DNA from: Streptomyces sp. TLI_053
GTDB taxonomy: Bacteria; Actinomycetota; Actinomycetes; Streptomycetales; Streptomycetaceae
Direction: 5' to 3'
DNA: 64,000 bases
Assembly: GCF_900105395.1 (NCBI RefSeq)
Contig: NZ_LT629775.1
Coordinates: 6,351,501 to 6,415,500, forward strand
Position 1 is the first letter of the stretch. Each line of letters opens with the position of its first letter. This document shows positions 16,764-26,083 of the stretch, piece by piece. The notes under the pieces were generated by a model. The model was not told the DNA's origin. It saw only the letters and a list, made by a program, of their open reading frames with translations, and searched no databases. The position numbers were made by a program, and so were the translations under genes.

Positions 16764-17006
16764 TCAGGCGTTGGTGAGGATGTAGTTCACCGCGTCGCCG
16801 ACGGTCTTCAGGTTCTTGACCTCGTCGTCCGGGATCTTGACGTCGAAGCGCTCCTCGGCGGCCACGACGACCTCGACCATGGACAGCGAGTCGACGTCCA
16901 GGTCGTCGGTGAAGGACTTGTCGAGCTCGACGTCCTCGGTCGGGATGCCGGCGATCTCGTTGACGATCTCGGCGAGACCTTCCAGAACCTCGTCCTTGGT
17001 AGCCAT
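16764..17006 (-). CDS. acpP: Acyl carrier protein
   Basis: An 80-residue acidic four-helix carrier. The phosphopantetheine attachment serine lies in DDLDVDSLSMVE (about residue 41), and length and charge match fatty-acid ACPs. It shuttles growing acyl chains between FabD, FabH and FabF, whose genes flank it. It is separated from fabF by 143 nt of Pro/Gly-coding-like non-coding DNA and from fabH by 79 nt. Confidence 0.97.
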   Translation of the reverse strand: MATKDEVLEGLAEIVNEIAGIPTEDVELDKSFTDDLDVDSLSMVEVVVAAEERFDVKIPDDEVKNLKTVGDAVNYILTNA

Positions 17007-17085
17007 ACTGGCTGCTCCTCTTCGGTGTTGAATGCGGCCGCCCGGCGGACGGACGCAGGTTTGTGGTGGATCGGGCGGAAAACGC

Positions 17086-18120
17086 CTAGGGGAGCGTAAC
17101 GACCGCCGCGGCGTACACGAGACCCGCCCCGAACCCGATGATCAGAGCGAGGTCCCCGCTGCGAGCCTCGCCGCTCTCCAGCATGCGCTCCATCGCGAGC
17201 GGGATGGACGCCGCCGAGGTGTTGCCGGTCTCCGCGATGTCACGGGCGACCGGCACCGACTCGGGCAGCTTGAGGGCCTTGATCATGGCATCGGTGATCC
17301 GCATGTTGGCCTGGTGCGGGATGAACGCGCCGAGCTGGTCGGCGGTGATCCCGGCGGCGTCCAGCGCCTGCTGGGCCACCTTCGCCATCTCCCAGACCGC
17401 CCAGCGGAAGACCGTCTGACCCTCCATCCGCAGGGCCGGCCACCTGGTCTCCGCGCCGGCGCCGTTGATGGCGTCCTCCTTGGCGAAGGCGGTGTCCCAG
17501 GCCTCGGTCTGCGAGATGACGTCCTTCTGCGAGCCGTCCGAGCCCCAGACGACCTTGCCGATGCCGGGAGTGTCGGACGGGCCGACGATCGCGGCGCCGG
17601 CGCCGTCGCCGAAGATGAACGCGGTCGAGCGGTCCGAGGTGTCGGTCAGGTCGCTGAGCCGCTCCACACCGATCACCAGGACGTACTCGGCGCTGCCGCC
17701 GCGCACCATGCCGTCGGCCAGGCCCAGGCCGTAGCCGAAGCCGGCGCAGGCGGCCGAGATGTCGAAGGCCGGGGCGGTGCCGCAGCCGAGCCGCTCGGCG
17801 ATCTCGGTGGCGACGGCCGGGGTCTGCTTGAGGTGCGAGACGGTCGCGACGATGACGCCGCCGATCCGCGCCGGGTCGATCCCGGCCTGGGCGATCGCCT
17901 TGCCGGCGGCCTGCACCGACATCTCGGCGACGGACTCCTCCGGACCGGCCCAGCGGCGCTCGGCGATCCCGCTGCGGGTGCGGATCCACTCGTCCGAGGA
18001 CTCGATCCAGGTCAGCACCTCGGCGTTCGGGATCACCCGGACCGGCCGGTAGCCGCCCACACCGTGGATGCGCGAGTACTGCGCACCGGTGACGGGGCGG
18101 ATCTGGGGGGTGTTGCTCAT
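17086..18120 (-). CDS. fabH: 3-oxoacyl-ACP synthase III
   Basis: A 344-residue KAS III starting fatty-acid synthesis by condensing acyl-CoA with malonyl-ACP; in Streptomyces it also uses branched primers. The triad is Cys in ISAACAGFG, His in IPHQANMR and Asn in ETGNTSAAS. The ATG overlaps the fabD stop (ATGA), showing translational coupling. An N-terminal extension (MSNTPQIRPVTGAQYSR) precedes the conserved IHGVGGYRP. Confidence 0.96.
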   Translation of the reverse strand: MSNTPQIRPVTGAQYSRIHGVGGYRPVRVIPNAEVLTWIESSDEWIRTRSGIAERRWAGPEESVAEMSVQAAGKAIAQAGIDPARIGGVIVATVSHLKQTPAVATEIAERLGCGTAPAFDISAACAGFGYGLGLADGMVRGGSAEYVLVIGVERLSDLTDTSDRSTAFIFGDGAGAAIVGPSDTPGIGKVVWGSDGSQKDVISQTEAWDTAFAKEDAINGAGAETRWPALRMEGQTVFRWAVWEMAKVAQQALDAAGITADQLGAFIPHQANMRITDAMIKALKLPESVPVARDIAETGNTSAASIPLAMERMLESGEARSGDLALIIGFGAGLVYAAAVVTLP

Positions 18121-19064
18121 GCCTGCTCCTGCTCCTGACCGCCGTGCTCCGCGACCAGGGCGCGTGCCTTGTCCAGGTCGGCGGGGGTCTTGAGGGCAAG
18201 CGTCGCCACACCCTTGAGGTTGCGCTTGACCAGTCCGGTGAGGGTGCCCGCCGGGGCGAGCTCGATGACGGCGGTCGCACCCAGCCGCTGGATCGTCTCC
18301 ATGCAGAGGTCCCAGCGGACCGGGTTGGACACCTGCGACACCAGGCGGCTCAGCACCTCGGCACCGGAGGCGACCACCTGGCCGTCCTGGTTGGAGACGT
18401 AGGCGACCTCGGGGTCGGCGACCGTCAGGGTCGGGGCGAGCTTGGCCAGCCGCTCGACGCCGGGGGCCATGTGGGAGGTGTGGAAGGCACCGGCCACCTT
18501 CAGCGCGACCAGCCGGGAGCCGGCCGGCGGGTCCTCGCGCAGCGCGTCCAGCTGCGGCAGCGTACCGGCCGCGACGATCTGGCCGCCGCCGTTGTTGTTG
18601 GCCGCGGTCAGGCCGTGCTCGGCCAGCTTGGCCGCGACCTCCTCGGCGTCGCCGCCGAGCAGGGCGACCATGCCGGTCTCGGTGGCGGCGGCGGCCTCGG
18701 CCATGGCCAGGCTGCGCTCGCGGACGAAGGTGAGGGCGTCGTGGGCGCTCAGCACCCCGGCGCCGGCGGCGGCGGTGATCTCGCCGACGCTGTGGCCGGC
18801 GACGGCGCCGACCAGCCCGCGGGCGGCCTTCTCGTCCGGGAACAGCGCGCGGGCGGTCACCAGGCCGGCGGCGACCAGCAGCGGCTGCGCGACGGCGGTG
18901 TCCTTGATCTCCTCGGCGTCCGCCTCGGTGCCCGCGCGCACGAGGTCGAGCCCGGCGACCTCCGACCAACCGCGGAGGCGGTCGGCGACGCCGTCGAGCT
19001 CCAGCCAGGGGCTGAGGAAACCGGGGGTCTGGGCACCCTGTCCAGGGGCGACGATTACGAGCAC
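18117..19064 (-). CDS. fabD: Malonyl-CoA:ACP transacylase
   Basis: The 315-residue acyltransferase loads malonyl from CoA onto ACP. It shows the nucleophile Ser in GHSVGE (about residue 91), APGQGAQTPG at the N-terminus, the Arg in TFVRERS and His in AFHTSHM. It starts with GTG and is the first gene of the fatty-acid operon. The 90-nt gap to the regulator contains TACAAT (minus strand, 19137-19132), a possible -10 box for the operon. Confidence 0.96.
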   Translation of the reverse strand: MLVIVAPGQGAQTPGFLSPWLELDGVADRLRGWSEVAGLDLVRAGTEADAEEIKDTAVAQPLLVAAGLVTARALFPDEKAARGLVGAVAGHSVGEITAAAGAGVLSAHDALTFVRERSLAMAEAAAATETGMVALLGGDAEEVAAKLAEHGLTAANNNGGGQIVAAGTLPQLDALREDPPAGSRLVALKVAGAFHTSHMAPGVERLAKLAPTLTVADPEVAYVSNQDGQVVASGAEVLSRLVSQVSNPVRWDLCMETIQRLGATAVIELAPAGTLTGLVKRNLKGVATLALKTPADLDKARALVAEHGGQEQEQA

Positions 19065-19154
19065 GGTTCAACCCTCTCTCGCCAGGCGCCCGGGGGCGGG
19101 TAGGCGACGGTAACGAAGAAAAGCATCCGGGATTGTAAGGTCCCTACAGCGTGG

Positions 19155-20461
19155 TCAGCCCGACTCTCCCGTGGCCGTGAGCCGTCCCAGCGCCAGTGCG
19201 ATACGCAGGGTGAAGGCCGAACGCACGTCGGAGGGAGCGTAGCCCGTGACGTCGGTCACACGTCGGAGCCGGTAGCGCACCGTGTTGGGGTGGACGAAGA
19301 GCATTCGGGCGGCCCCCTCCAGTGAGGAGGCCTGCTCCAGGTAGACACTCAAGGTCTCCAGGAGTGCCGAACCTGCCTCGTCCAGCGGTGTGTAGATCTC
19401 CTCCACCAGCTGCCGCCGGGCCGCCTGGTCACCCGCGAGCGCCCGCTCCGGCAGCAGATCGTCCGCCAGTACCGGCCGCGGGGCGTCCGGCCAGGCCGCG
19501 CAGGCCCGCAGGCCGGCGGCGGCGGCGTGCGCCGAGCGGGTGGCCGAGAGCAGGTCAGGCACGGTCGGGCCGACCACCACCGGACCGGCCGCGAACTGGC
19601 CGATCAGCGCCCGGGCCGCGTGCACCGGCTCCTTGTCGCCGCCCACCACGACCACCAGGCGCTTGCCCAGCACCCCGGTCAGCACGTGCAGCTTGGCGTA
19701 CCTGGCGGCCCGGCGGATCGCCTCCACCACCAGTTCGCTGTCACCGTCCGGGGCGGAGCCCATCACCACCCGGACCTGGCTGGGCTGGCCCCAGCCGAGT
19801 GCGGCGGCCCGGGACAGCACGCCCTCGTCGGCGTCGCCGGAGAGCAGCGAGTTGACCACCAGCGCCTCCAGCCGGGCGTCCCAGGCCCCCGGGCCTCGGC
19901 CGCCTGGGCGTAGACCTGGGCGGTGGCGAAGGCGATCTCCCGGGCGTAGACCAGCACCGACTCGCGCATGTCGGCCTCGTCGCCGGGGGCGGCGACCTCC
20001 TCGATCGCCTCCTCCATCACCTCGATGGTGGTGCGGATCAGCTCGACGGTCTGGCGCAGGGTGATCGCCCGGGTCAGCTCGCGCGGCGCGGTGCCGAAGA
20101 CATCGGTGGAGATCGCCTGCGGGGCGTCCGGCTTGCGGTACCACTCGGTGAAGGCGGCGATACCGGCCTGGGCGACCAGGCCGATCCAGGACCGGTGCTC
20201 CGGCGGCATCCGCCGGTACCAGCCGAGCTGGTCGTCCATCCTGGCGATCGCGGCGGAGGCGAGCTTGCCGGAGGACTTCTCCAGCCGCTTGAGGGTCGCG
20301 GCCCGGCGCTCGGCGCGGTCGGCGGCGAGCCGGCGCTCCTGCGCGGTCAGGCGCGGTGCCGCCCGCCCGGGCCGGTCTCTTCCGGCACCGGACGTCGGGC
20401 TCTTCCCGTTCCTGTCGGGGGCGGTCGGATCGCTCTTGGAGTTCGCGGAGGCGGCTGGCAC
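19155..20461 (-). pseudogene. fasR: FasR-type PucR/CdaR activator of fatty-acid genes, split by an apparent 1-nt frameshift
   Basis: The first ~190 residues (start GTG, MPAASANSKS; containing LTAQERRLAADRAERRAAT and YAREIAFATAQVYAQAAEAR) read in one frame. The C-terminal ~245 residues read in another: AWDARLEALVVNSLLSGDAD through the PucR-type HTH with ARMLFVHPNTVRYRLRRV. The two join at the five-C run 19886-19890. Adding one base there restores the expected AEARGAWDARLEALVV junction. FasR activates fabD-fabH-acpP-fabF in S. coelicolor and is needed for normal growth there, so a sequencing error is at least as likely as real loss. It lies directly upstream of fabD on the same strand. Confidence 0.85.
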
Positions 20462-20565
20462 AGGGACAAGACTGCCTCACCGGAGCGACTGCTCGTGCAC
20501 AGGCCCCGGCGGACGGGCGGGGTGGTGACGGTCACACCCGCCGGACCCGGCACTACGGTGGGGCC

Positions 20566-21342
20566 GTGACCGATGCCCCAGCCCGTCCCAGGGCCGATCT
20601 CCGCCGTACCGCCGAGCGCTACCTCTCGACCCCCGCCGAGGGCGTCGAGACCCGGCACGCGTTCTCCTTCTCCGGGCACTACGACCCGAAGAACACGCAC
20701 TTCGGGGCCCTGCTCGCGTGCAACGAGGAACAGCTCGCCCCCGGCGCCGGGTACGACGAGCACAAGCACCGGGACACCGAGATCCTCACCTGGGTGCTGG
20801 AGGGCGCGCTGGCCCACCGGGACTCGCACGGGCACAGCGGGGTGGTGCGGCCCGGCATGGTCCAGCACCTGGGCGCGGGCTCCGGCGTCAGCCACACCGA
20901 GCGCAATGCCGGCGGCGCCGACGGCCCGGTCCGCTTCGTCCAGATGTGGCTCCAGCCGGACGTCTTCGACGCGCCGCCGGTCTACGGGCTCCGCGGGGTG
21001 GAGCGGGCGGTCGACGGGTTGACGCTGCTCGCCTCCGGGATGGCGCGGGACGCCGGCACGCGGGCGCTGCGGCTGCGTCGCGGGGACGCCGCGCTGTGGC
21101 TGGTGACCGCCGGGCCGTGGCAGCCGCTGCCGGCGCTGCCGGCCGCCGCCTACCGTTACGCCCACCTGACGGCGGGCTCGCTCGGCTACCGGACGGTCCC
21201 CGGGCCGCAGGGCGGCGGCCGGTCGATGGTGCCCGGCGACAGCGTGCGGATCACCGGGGACGCCTTCGCGGCGCCGACGGCCGGCCAGGCCGGCGCGGAG
21301 CTGCTCCTGTGGGAGATGCACTCGCCGGTCTCGTACGGCTGA
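20566..21342 (+). CDS. Pirin family bicupin protein
   Basis: The 258-residue protein has the pirin N-terminal cupin with metal ligands in YDEHKHRDTEILTWVLEG and GVSHTERN, and a C-terminal region (from about residue 165) that is less conserved. Bacterial pirins are linked to quercetinase-like activity or to modulation of metabolic enzymes; which applies here is unknown. The GTG start gives VTDAPARPRADLRR. It is divergent from fasR, with about 100 nt between them. Confidence 0.85.
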   Translation: MTDAPARPRADLRRTAERYLSTPAEGVETRHAFSFSGHYDPKNTHFGALLACNEEQLAPGAGYDEHKHRDTEILTWVLEGALAHRDSHGHSGVVRPGMVQHLGAGSGVSHTERNAGGADGPVRFVQMWLQPDVFDAPPVYGLRGVERAVDGLTLLASGMARDAGTRALRLRRGDAALWLVTAGPWQPLPALPAAAYRYAHLTAGSLGYRTVPGPQGGGRSMVPGDSVRITGDAFAAPTAGQAGAELLLWEMHSPVSYG

Positions 21343-21385
21343 CGGCGCCGCCGCGGTACGGCCGGTGCGGCCGTGAGCGGAGCCG

Positions 21386-22219
21386 TCAGCCCCGGAGTTC
21401 GGCGAGGACGGCGTCGGAGAGCACCGGCCAGACCTCGGCCGCCCACGGGCCGAAGTCGAGGTCGGTGAGCGCGACGCAGGCCACCCCGGCCTCCGGGTCC
21501 ACCCACAGGAAGGTGCCGGACTGGCCGAAGTGGCCGAAGGTCGCCGGGGAGTTGGTGGTGCCGGTCCAGTGCGGGGTCTTGCCGTCGCGGATCTCGAAGC
21601 CGAGGCCCCAGTCGTTCGGCCGGCGGTGGCCGAAGCCGGGCAGCACGCCGCCGGTGCCCGGGAAGGCCACCTCGCGGGTCGCCGTGCGCAGGGTGCCGGG
21701 GTCGAGCAGCTTGGGCGACTGCAGTTCGGCGGCGAAACGGGCGAGGTCGGCGACGGTGGACAGGCCGCCGGCCCCGGCCGGGGTGCGGTGCGCGGTGTTG
21801 ATCAGGGTGGCGTGCATGCCGAGCGGCTGGAACACGGCCTCGGCGGCGTAGCGGCCGAACTCGATGCCCGCCGCCTCCTCCAGGGTCCGCGCCAGCACGT
21901 CGAAGCCGGCGTTGGAGTAGAGCCGGCGGTTGCCGGGCTCGGCCATCACCCGGTGCTCGTCGAAGGCCAGCCCGGAGGTGTGGGCCAGCAGGTGCCGGAC
22001 GGTCGAACCCTCGGGCCCGGCCGGGTCGTCCAGCTCGAAGACGCCCTCCTCGACCGCGACCAGCACGGCGTACGAGGTGAGCAGCTTGGTCACCGACGCC
22101 AGCGGGAACAGGTGCTCCTGGGGCCCGTGCGCACCCAGCAGCGCGCCGTCCGCGCCCCGTACGACGGCCGCCGCCGCGTGCGGCACCGGCCAGGTCTCGA
22201 TCTTCCGCAAGCTCTCCAT
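21386..22219 (-). CDS. Serine hydrolase, beta-lactamase/class C esterase family
   Basis: A 277-residue cytoplasmic-looking protein with the penicillin-recognition fold: nucleophile Ser-Lys in PLASVTKLLT (SxxK), second motif Tyr-Ser-Asn in LYSNAGFDVLA, and the C-terminal HFGQSGTFLWVD in the position of the KTG box. There is no signal peptide, so an esterase or DD-peptidase-like role inside the cell is more likely than beta-lactam resistance. The ATG has no clear ribosome site, and the message may be leaderless. It converges on the pirin gene. Confidence 0.85.
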   Translation of the reverse strand: MESLRKIETWPVPHAAAAVVRGADGALLGAHGPQEHLFPLASVTKLLTSYAVLVAVEEGVFELDDPAGPEGSTVRHLLAHTSGLAFDEHRVMAEPGNRRLYSNAGFDVLARTLEEAAGIEFGRYAAEAVFQPLGMHATLINTAHRTPAGAGGLSTVADLARFAAELQSPKLLDPGTLRTATREVAFPGTGGVLPGFGHRRPNDWGLGFEIRDGKTPHWTGTTNSPATFGHFGQSGTFLWVDPEAGVACVALTDLDFGPWAAEVWPVLSDAVLAELRG

Positions 22220-22331
22220 GGGCCCGACTCTAACGGGACCGGGCCGCCCGCCCCGCCGGGATGGCAGGCTTGGTCCGACCGCACTGCACGGCGCCGGTGG
22301 CGTCGGCACGTTCAGCACCGGGGGGACCGAC

Positions 22332-22781
22332 ATGACCGTACTGGCGGCGATCGAGGCCGGACAGCGCACCTGCGGCGAGGTGTTCCGTGATCCGGTCGGG
22401 GCGCCGGACCGGACGCCGCGGCACACCATCGGCGAGGTGTCGGCGGCCAGCGGGCTGACCGCGCACACCCTGCGCTGGTACGAGCGGATCGGCCTGCTGG
22501 ACCCGGTCGACCGCTCGGCCTCGGGGCAGCGCCGCTACAGCGACGCCGACCTGCACCGGCTGGCCTTCCTGGGGCGGCTGCGGCTGACCGGGATGCCGGT
22601 GGCGGACATGCTGCGGTACGTGGAACTGGCCCGCGAGGGCGACCGGACCTCCGCCGACCGGCGCGATCTGCTGCTCGCCCACCGGGAGGAGGTGCGGCAG
22701 CGGATCGCGGACCTGCACGCGACGCTGGCCGTGCTCGACCACAAGATCGAGCTGTACGACGGCCGGGTCGCGTGCCTGTAG
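22332..22781 (+). CDS. MerR-family regulator
   Basis: A 149-residue regulator. After a 30-residue leader comes the MerR HTH: HTIGEVSAASGLTAHTLRWYERIGLL...GQRRYSDADL, then a dimerisation helix rich in Arg/Glu (REEVRQRIADLHATL). No cysteine pair for metals is evident apart from a single C-terminal Cys, so a metal sensor is unlikely. GGGGGGA lies five nt upstream of the ATG. It is divergent from the serine hydrolase, a candidate target. Confidence 0.9.
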   Translation: MTVLAAIEAGQRTCGEVFRDPVGAPDRTPRHTIGEVSAASGLTAHTLRWYERIGLLDPVDRSASGQRRYSDADLHRLAFLGRLRLTGMPVADMLRYVELAREGDRTSADRRDLLLAHREEVRQRIADLHATLAVLDHKIELYDGRVACL

Positions 22782-22812
22782 CCGTGCGGTGCGCGGGGGT
22801 CGGTCGCCGCCG

Positions 22813-23403
22813 TCAGACCTCCCGGCCGAGGTACGCGGCGAGCCGGGTGTACGCGTCGGCGCCGGCCGGGGCGGGCCGGACCGGGCCGAACGGCACGGCG
22901 CCGCCGCGCGGTTCGGCCGGCAGCACGGCCAGGGCGATCCCCAGCGCGGCCTCGGCCAGCCGTGCGTCCAGCCGCTCGTCCAGCGGGGGGTCGGTGTCGA
23001 GCGCGCGGGCGATGTCCCAGGCGTGGGTGACGGTCTCCAGGACGTAGCCGCCGACCGCGGCCCGGCCGGGCACCTCGCCCCAGGGCGCGAAGGCCGGACG
23101 GTCGAGCTTGGCGTCCTCGGCCCAGGCGGCGGTCACCCGGGCGCGGGCCCGGCCGAGGGCGGCCGGCCAGCCGTCGTCGGGGAGTTCGCCGGTCGCGGCC
23201 ACGACGTCCTCGCAGCGGCCGCCCTCGCCCATGTAGGCGAGCCGGTGGATGCCGCCGACCACATGGCTGAGCAGGGTCCGCAGGTCGTACGCGGTGCACG
23301 GGGTGGGCCGGTCCAGGGTCTCCGGGGCGGCCTCGGCGATCAGCTTCTCGAGCTGGTCGAGGGCGAGCAGGTACAGCGGGCGCGGGTCCTGGGTGGTGTC
23401 CAT
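22813..23403 (-). CDS. TIGR03086 family (mycothiol maleylpyruvate isomerase-like/DinB fold) protein
   Basis: A 196-residue protein of the actinobacterial TIGR03086 group: CTAYDLRTLLSHVVGGIHRL carries a metal-ligand His, and LETVTHAWDIARAL carries another. Such DinB/MDMPI-like four-helix proteins bind a divalent metal and often act with mycothiol, but no specific reaction can be assigned. I took the ATG at 23403; a GTG six codons upstream is also possible. It is divergent from the WYL regulator across a short shared promoter region. Confidence 0.85.
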   Translation of the reverse strand: MDTTQDPRPLYLLALDQLEKLIAEAAPETLDRPTPCTAYDLRTLLSHVVGGIHRLAYMGEGGRCEDVVAATGELPDDGWPAALGRARARVTAAWAEDAKLDRPAFAPWGEVPGRAAVGGYVLETVTHAWDIARALDTDPPLDERLDARLAEAALGIALAVLPAEPRGGAVPFGPVRPAPAGADAYTRLAAYLGREV

Positions 23404-23430
23404 GGGGATGTTCAACTCCACTGGTGCGGA

Positions 23431-23468
23431 AGGTTTTGCGGTACGGAGGCAATCTCCCGGTAAAACCT
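23431..23468. promoter_or_regulatory. AGGTTTT...AAAACCT inverted repeat in a divergent promoter
   Basis: AGGTTTT (23431-23437) and AAAACCT (23462-23468) are 24 nt apart in the 100-nt gap between the TIGR03086 gene and the WYL regulator gene, with an inner GGAG/CTCC symmetry. It is a likely operator for the WYL protein controlling both directions. Confidence 0.5.
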
Positions 23469-23504
23469 GACAAGCGCCGTCATGTTTTCTGGGATCCTCG
23501 GGAC

Positions 23505-24497
23505 ATGAAGGCCGACCGCCTGCTCTCGATCCTGCTGCTGCTCCAGACCCGCGGCCGGGTGCCCGCCACCGAACTGGCCGAACGGCTGGAGGTGTCGGTC
23601 CGCACCATCTACCGCGATGTCGAGGCGCTCTCCACCGCCGGTGTGCCCGTCTACACCGAACGCGGCCGGCACGGCGGGATCAGCCTGCTGCCCGGCTACC
23701 GCACCGATGTCAGCGGCCTGACCGCCGACGAGGCGCGCGCCCTGTTCGTGCTGTCCGCCCAGGGCGCGCACAGCGACCTCGGGCTGGACGGCGCGCTGGG
23801 CTCGGCGCTGCGCAAGGTGATGGCCGCGCTGCCCGCCCCGCACCGGCCCGGCGCCGAGCGGATCAGCGAGCGGATCCTGGTCGACCCGGCGCGCTGGCTC
23901 CAGGCCGGCGCCGCGCCCGGGCCCGACCTCGGCGAACTGCAGTACGCGGTGTTCGCCGACCGGCGGCTGCGGCTGCGCTACCGGCACAGCGGCTCGCCCG
24001 CCCCGGCGGAGTACACGGTGGACCCCTACGGCCTGGTCAGCAAGGCCGCCGTCTGGTACCTGGTGGCCGATCTGCGCGGCGAGCCGAGGCTGTTCCGGGC
24101 CGACCGGGTGCTGTACGCCGAGACCGCCGAGGAGTCGGTGCGGCGACGGCCGGGGGTGGGGCTCGGTGACGTCTGGACGGTGCTGCGCGAGCAGGTCGAG
24201 CGACTGCCCAAGGAGCTGACGGTGAAGGTGCGGGTCCGGCGCGGGCGGCTGGACATGTTCGTCCGGATCCACGGCTCCCGGCTCACCGCGCCGCCGCCGG
24301 AGAGCGGGGGCGGCGCGCCCGAGGAGTGGGTCGAGCTGGCGCTCGGCTTCCAGTCGCTGCCGGCCGTGCGGGCCCTGCTGGCGTTCGGCGCGGACGCCGA
24401 GGTGCTCCACCCGCCCGCCGCCCGCCGGGAGATGGCCCGCACCGCGGCCGACGCCGTCCGGCTCTACCAGGAGCCGCGCCGGCCCGACCCGGTCTGA
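23505..24497 (+). CDS. YafY-type WYL-domain transcriptional regulator
   Basis: A 330-residue regulator: N-terminal winged helix RLLSILLLLQTRGRVPATEL...SVRTIYRDVEAL, then a WYL domain in which the signature is AAVWYLVADLRGEPRLFRAD (about residue 180) and a C-terminal WCX-like part. WYL domains sense small ligands or nucleic acid. Its divergence from the TIGR03086 gene suggests local control of that gene. The ATG is four nt after a GGGA sequence. Confidence 0.92.
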   Translation: MKADRLLSILLLLQTRGRVPATELAERLEVSVRTIYRDVEALSTAGVPVYTERGRHGGISLLPGYRTDVSGLTADEARALFVLSAQGAHSDLGLDGALGSALRKVMAALPAPHRPGAERISERILVDPARWLQAGAAPGPDLGELQYAVFADRRLRLRYRHSGSPAPAEYTVDPYGLVSKAAVWYLVADLRGEPRLFRADRVLYAETAEESVRRRPGVGLGDVWTVLREQVERLPKELTVKVRVRRGRLDMFVRIHGSRLTAPPPESGGGAPEEWVELALGFQSLPAVRALLAFGADAEVLHPPAARREMARTAADAVRLYQEPRRPDPV

Positions 24498-24617
24498 TCG
24501 GGGACGGGCGATGCGGGGCGGCCCGGGGCGGCGCGGAGCCTCGGGGGCCGTGCGGCCGGGGCGGGCGGCCTGCGGCGGGCGGGCAGCCGGTGGTCGGCGG
24601 CCGGAGTGGCGGGGGCC

Positions 24618-25829
24618 TCAGGCCTCGGGGGCCGGGCGGACCACGTCCTGGTCCCGGCCGAGGGCGACGGCGGCGAAGTTGTACAGGCTGTCGGTGCCGG
24701 TCGCGAAGTAGCCGTTGTGGCCGGAGGAGCGGGCCGAGGAGAGCCGTTCGGAGCCGAAGTCCACCGAGGTCGGGTCGGCGCCGTGGCCGAGCCCGCCGAC
24801 CTCCAGGTACGGCACGTTGCCGATCCAGTCGGTCTCGTTGCGGGTCGCCCAAACCCGCACCCCGCCGCCCAGTTCGGAGCGGCTCTCCACGCCCATGCCG
24901 GGGGAGCCGAAGACCACCATGTCGGTCACCCCGTCGGTGTCCGCCGGGGAGGCGGCCGCCCGGGGGATGTCCGGCGCGGCCGTGCCGCAGACCACCGAGC
25001 CGTAGGAGTGGCAGAACAGCGCGGGCGGCGCCTGCGGGCGGGTGGTCTCCTTCAGCCCGGCGAGCAGGCGGCGCAGCCGGGGCGCGCCGACGTCGGCGAG
25101 CCGGGAGGTGACCGCGTCCGGGCCGAGGCCGGAGGGCGTGACGTAGCCGGTCCAGGCGACGACGGCGGTGCGGGAGCCCGGGACCTGCCGGTGCTCCTCC
25201 TCGTACAGCGCGCGGGCCATCCCGGCGGGGGAGCGGAGCGGTTCCACGGCCTGGTCGAAGTGGCCGAGGTCGGCGTCCGAGCCGGGGACGAGCACGGCGA
25301 TCCGGTCGGCGGCCCCGAGGTCGCCCCAGACCTCGGTCAGCAGGCCGCGGCCGCGCGGGTCGAAGGCGAGGATCTGCCGGCCGGGGGCGAGCAGGCTCTG
25401 CACGTCGTTGGCGCGGGAGACGGCCAGTGCGCGCTGGTCCTGGTCGAGCGCCGGGTCGGCGGCGCGGGCCCGGGCGTGGTCGCGCTCGGCGGCCAGAGCC
25501 ACCCGGTTGGCCCGGTAGCGCAGGGCGAGCGGCGCGCCGTCGTAGTTGCCGACGACCAGCGGGTAGGCCGCGACCAGCCGGTCGGTCTCGGCCGGGGAGA
25601 GCCGGTCGAAGAACTCGGCGGCGGCGGCCGGCGCGGTGGTGGCCGGGTCGGGCAGGTCGTGCCCGTAGGAGTGGTCCTCGACCCAGGCGGCGCTGCCGGC
25701 CGGCGGGGTCGAGATGGCCAACTGCTCGGTGGCGGCGGCGGCCTGGGCGGCGGCCGCACCGGCGTCGGCGAGGACGGCGGCGCCCGCGAAGGCGCCGATC
25801 AGGACGTGCTTCCACCGTCGACGGCGCAT
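24618..25829 (-). CDS. Secreted DUF1023 alpha/beta hydrolase, copy 1
   Basis: The 403-residue protein starts with basic MRRRRWKHVL, a hydrophobic segment and an Ala-rich cleavage region (about residue 30-35), so it is probably exported. The hydrolase domain of the DUF1023 family has the nucleophile elbow CHSYGSVVCG, an Asp-containing AVLVPGSDADLGHFDQ motif, and a late His in GLGHGADP or SSGHNGYF. The family's substrates are unknown. It shares architecture and many motifs with the gene at 27396-28532 on the far side of the acyltransferase, so the two are paralogues. Confidence 0.88.
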   Translation of the reverse strand: MRRRRWKHVLIGAFAGAAVLADAGAAAAQAAAATEQLAISTPPAGSAAWVEDHSYGHDLPDPATTAPAAAAEFFDRLSPAETDRLVAAYPLVVGNYDGAPLALRYRANRVALAAERDHARARAADPALDQDQRALAVSRANDVQSLLAPGRQILAFDPRGRGLLTEVWGDLGAADRIAVLVPGSDADLGHFDQAVEPLRSPAGMARALYEEEHRQVPGSRTAVVAWTGYVTPSGLGPDAVTSRLADVGAPRLRRLLAGLKETTRPQAPPALFCHSYGSVVCGTAAPDIPRAAASPADTDGVTDMVVFGSPGMGVESRSELGGGVRVWATRNETDWIGNVPYLEVGGLGHGADPTSVDFGSERLSSARSSGHNGYFATGTDSLYNFAAVALGRDQDVVRPAPEA

Positions 25830-26083
25830 CGTCTCAGCTCCCAGAGAGTCCCGTCACCGATCCCGGACGGGACCCGAGGGTGGTACGACTGCCAACTTTC
25901 AGCGCAAGCCTAGGGGGCCGGAGCGGCACCTGGACCGCCTTAAACTGTGGGATGGATCACATGAACGCGGGGTGTCCCGGAGGGGTTTCGGTCGTTCGCG
26001 CGGAAATCGGCGGCTGCGGACCGGTTCGTCCCCCCGGACCGGTCCGCGGCCGCCGCCCGTCGAACGGCTTCCGGCCCGCGCGT

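Noticed and set aside
19132-19158. A full -35/-10 promoter for the fatty-acid operon
   Set aside because: TACAAT is a fair -10 box, but the only CTGACC-like -35 is 15 nt away and overlaps the fasR stop, too weak to list as a feature.
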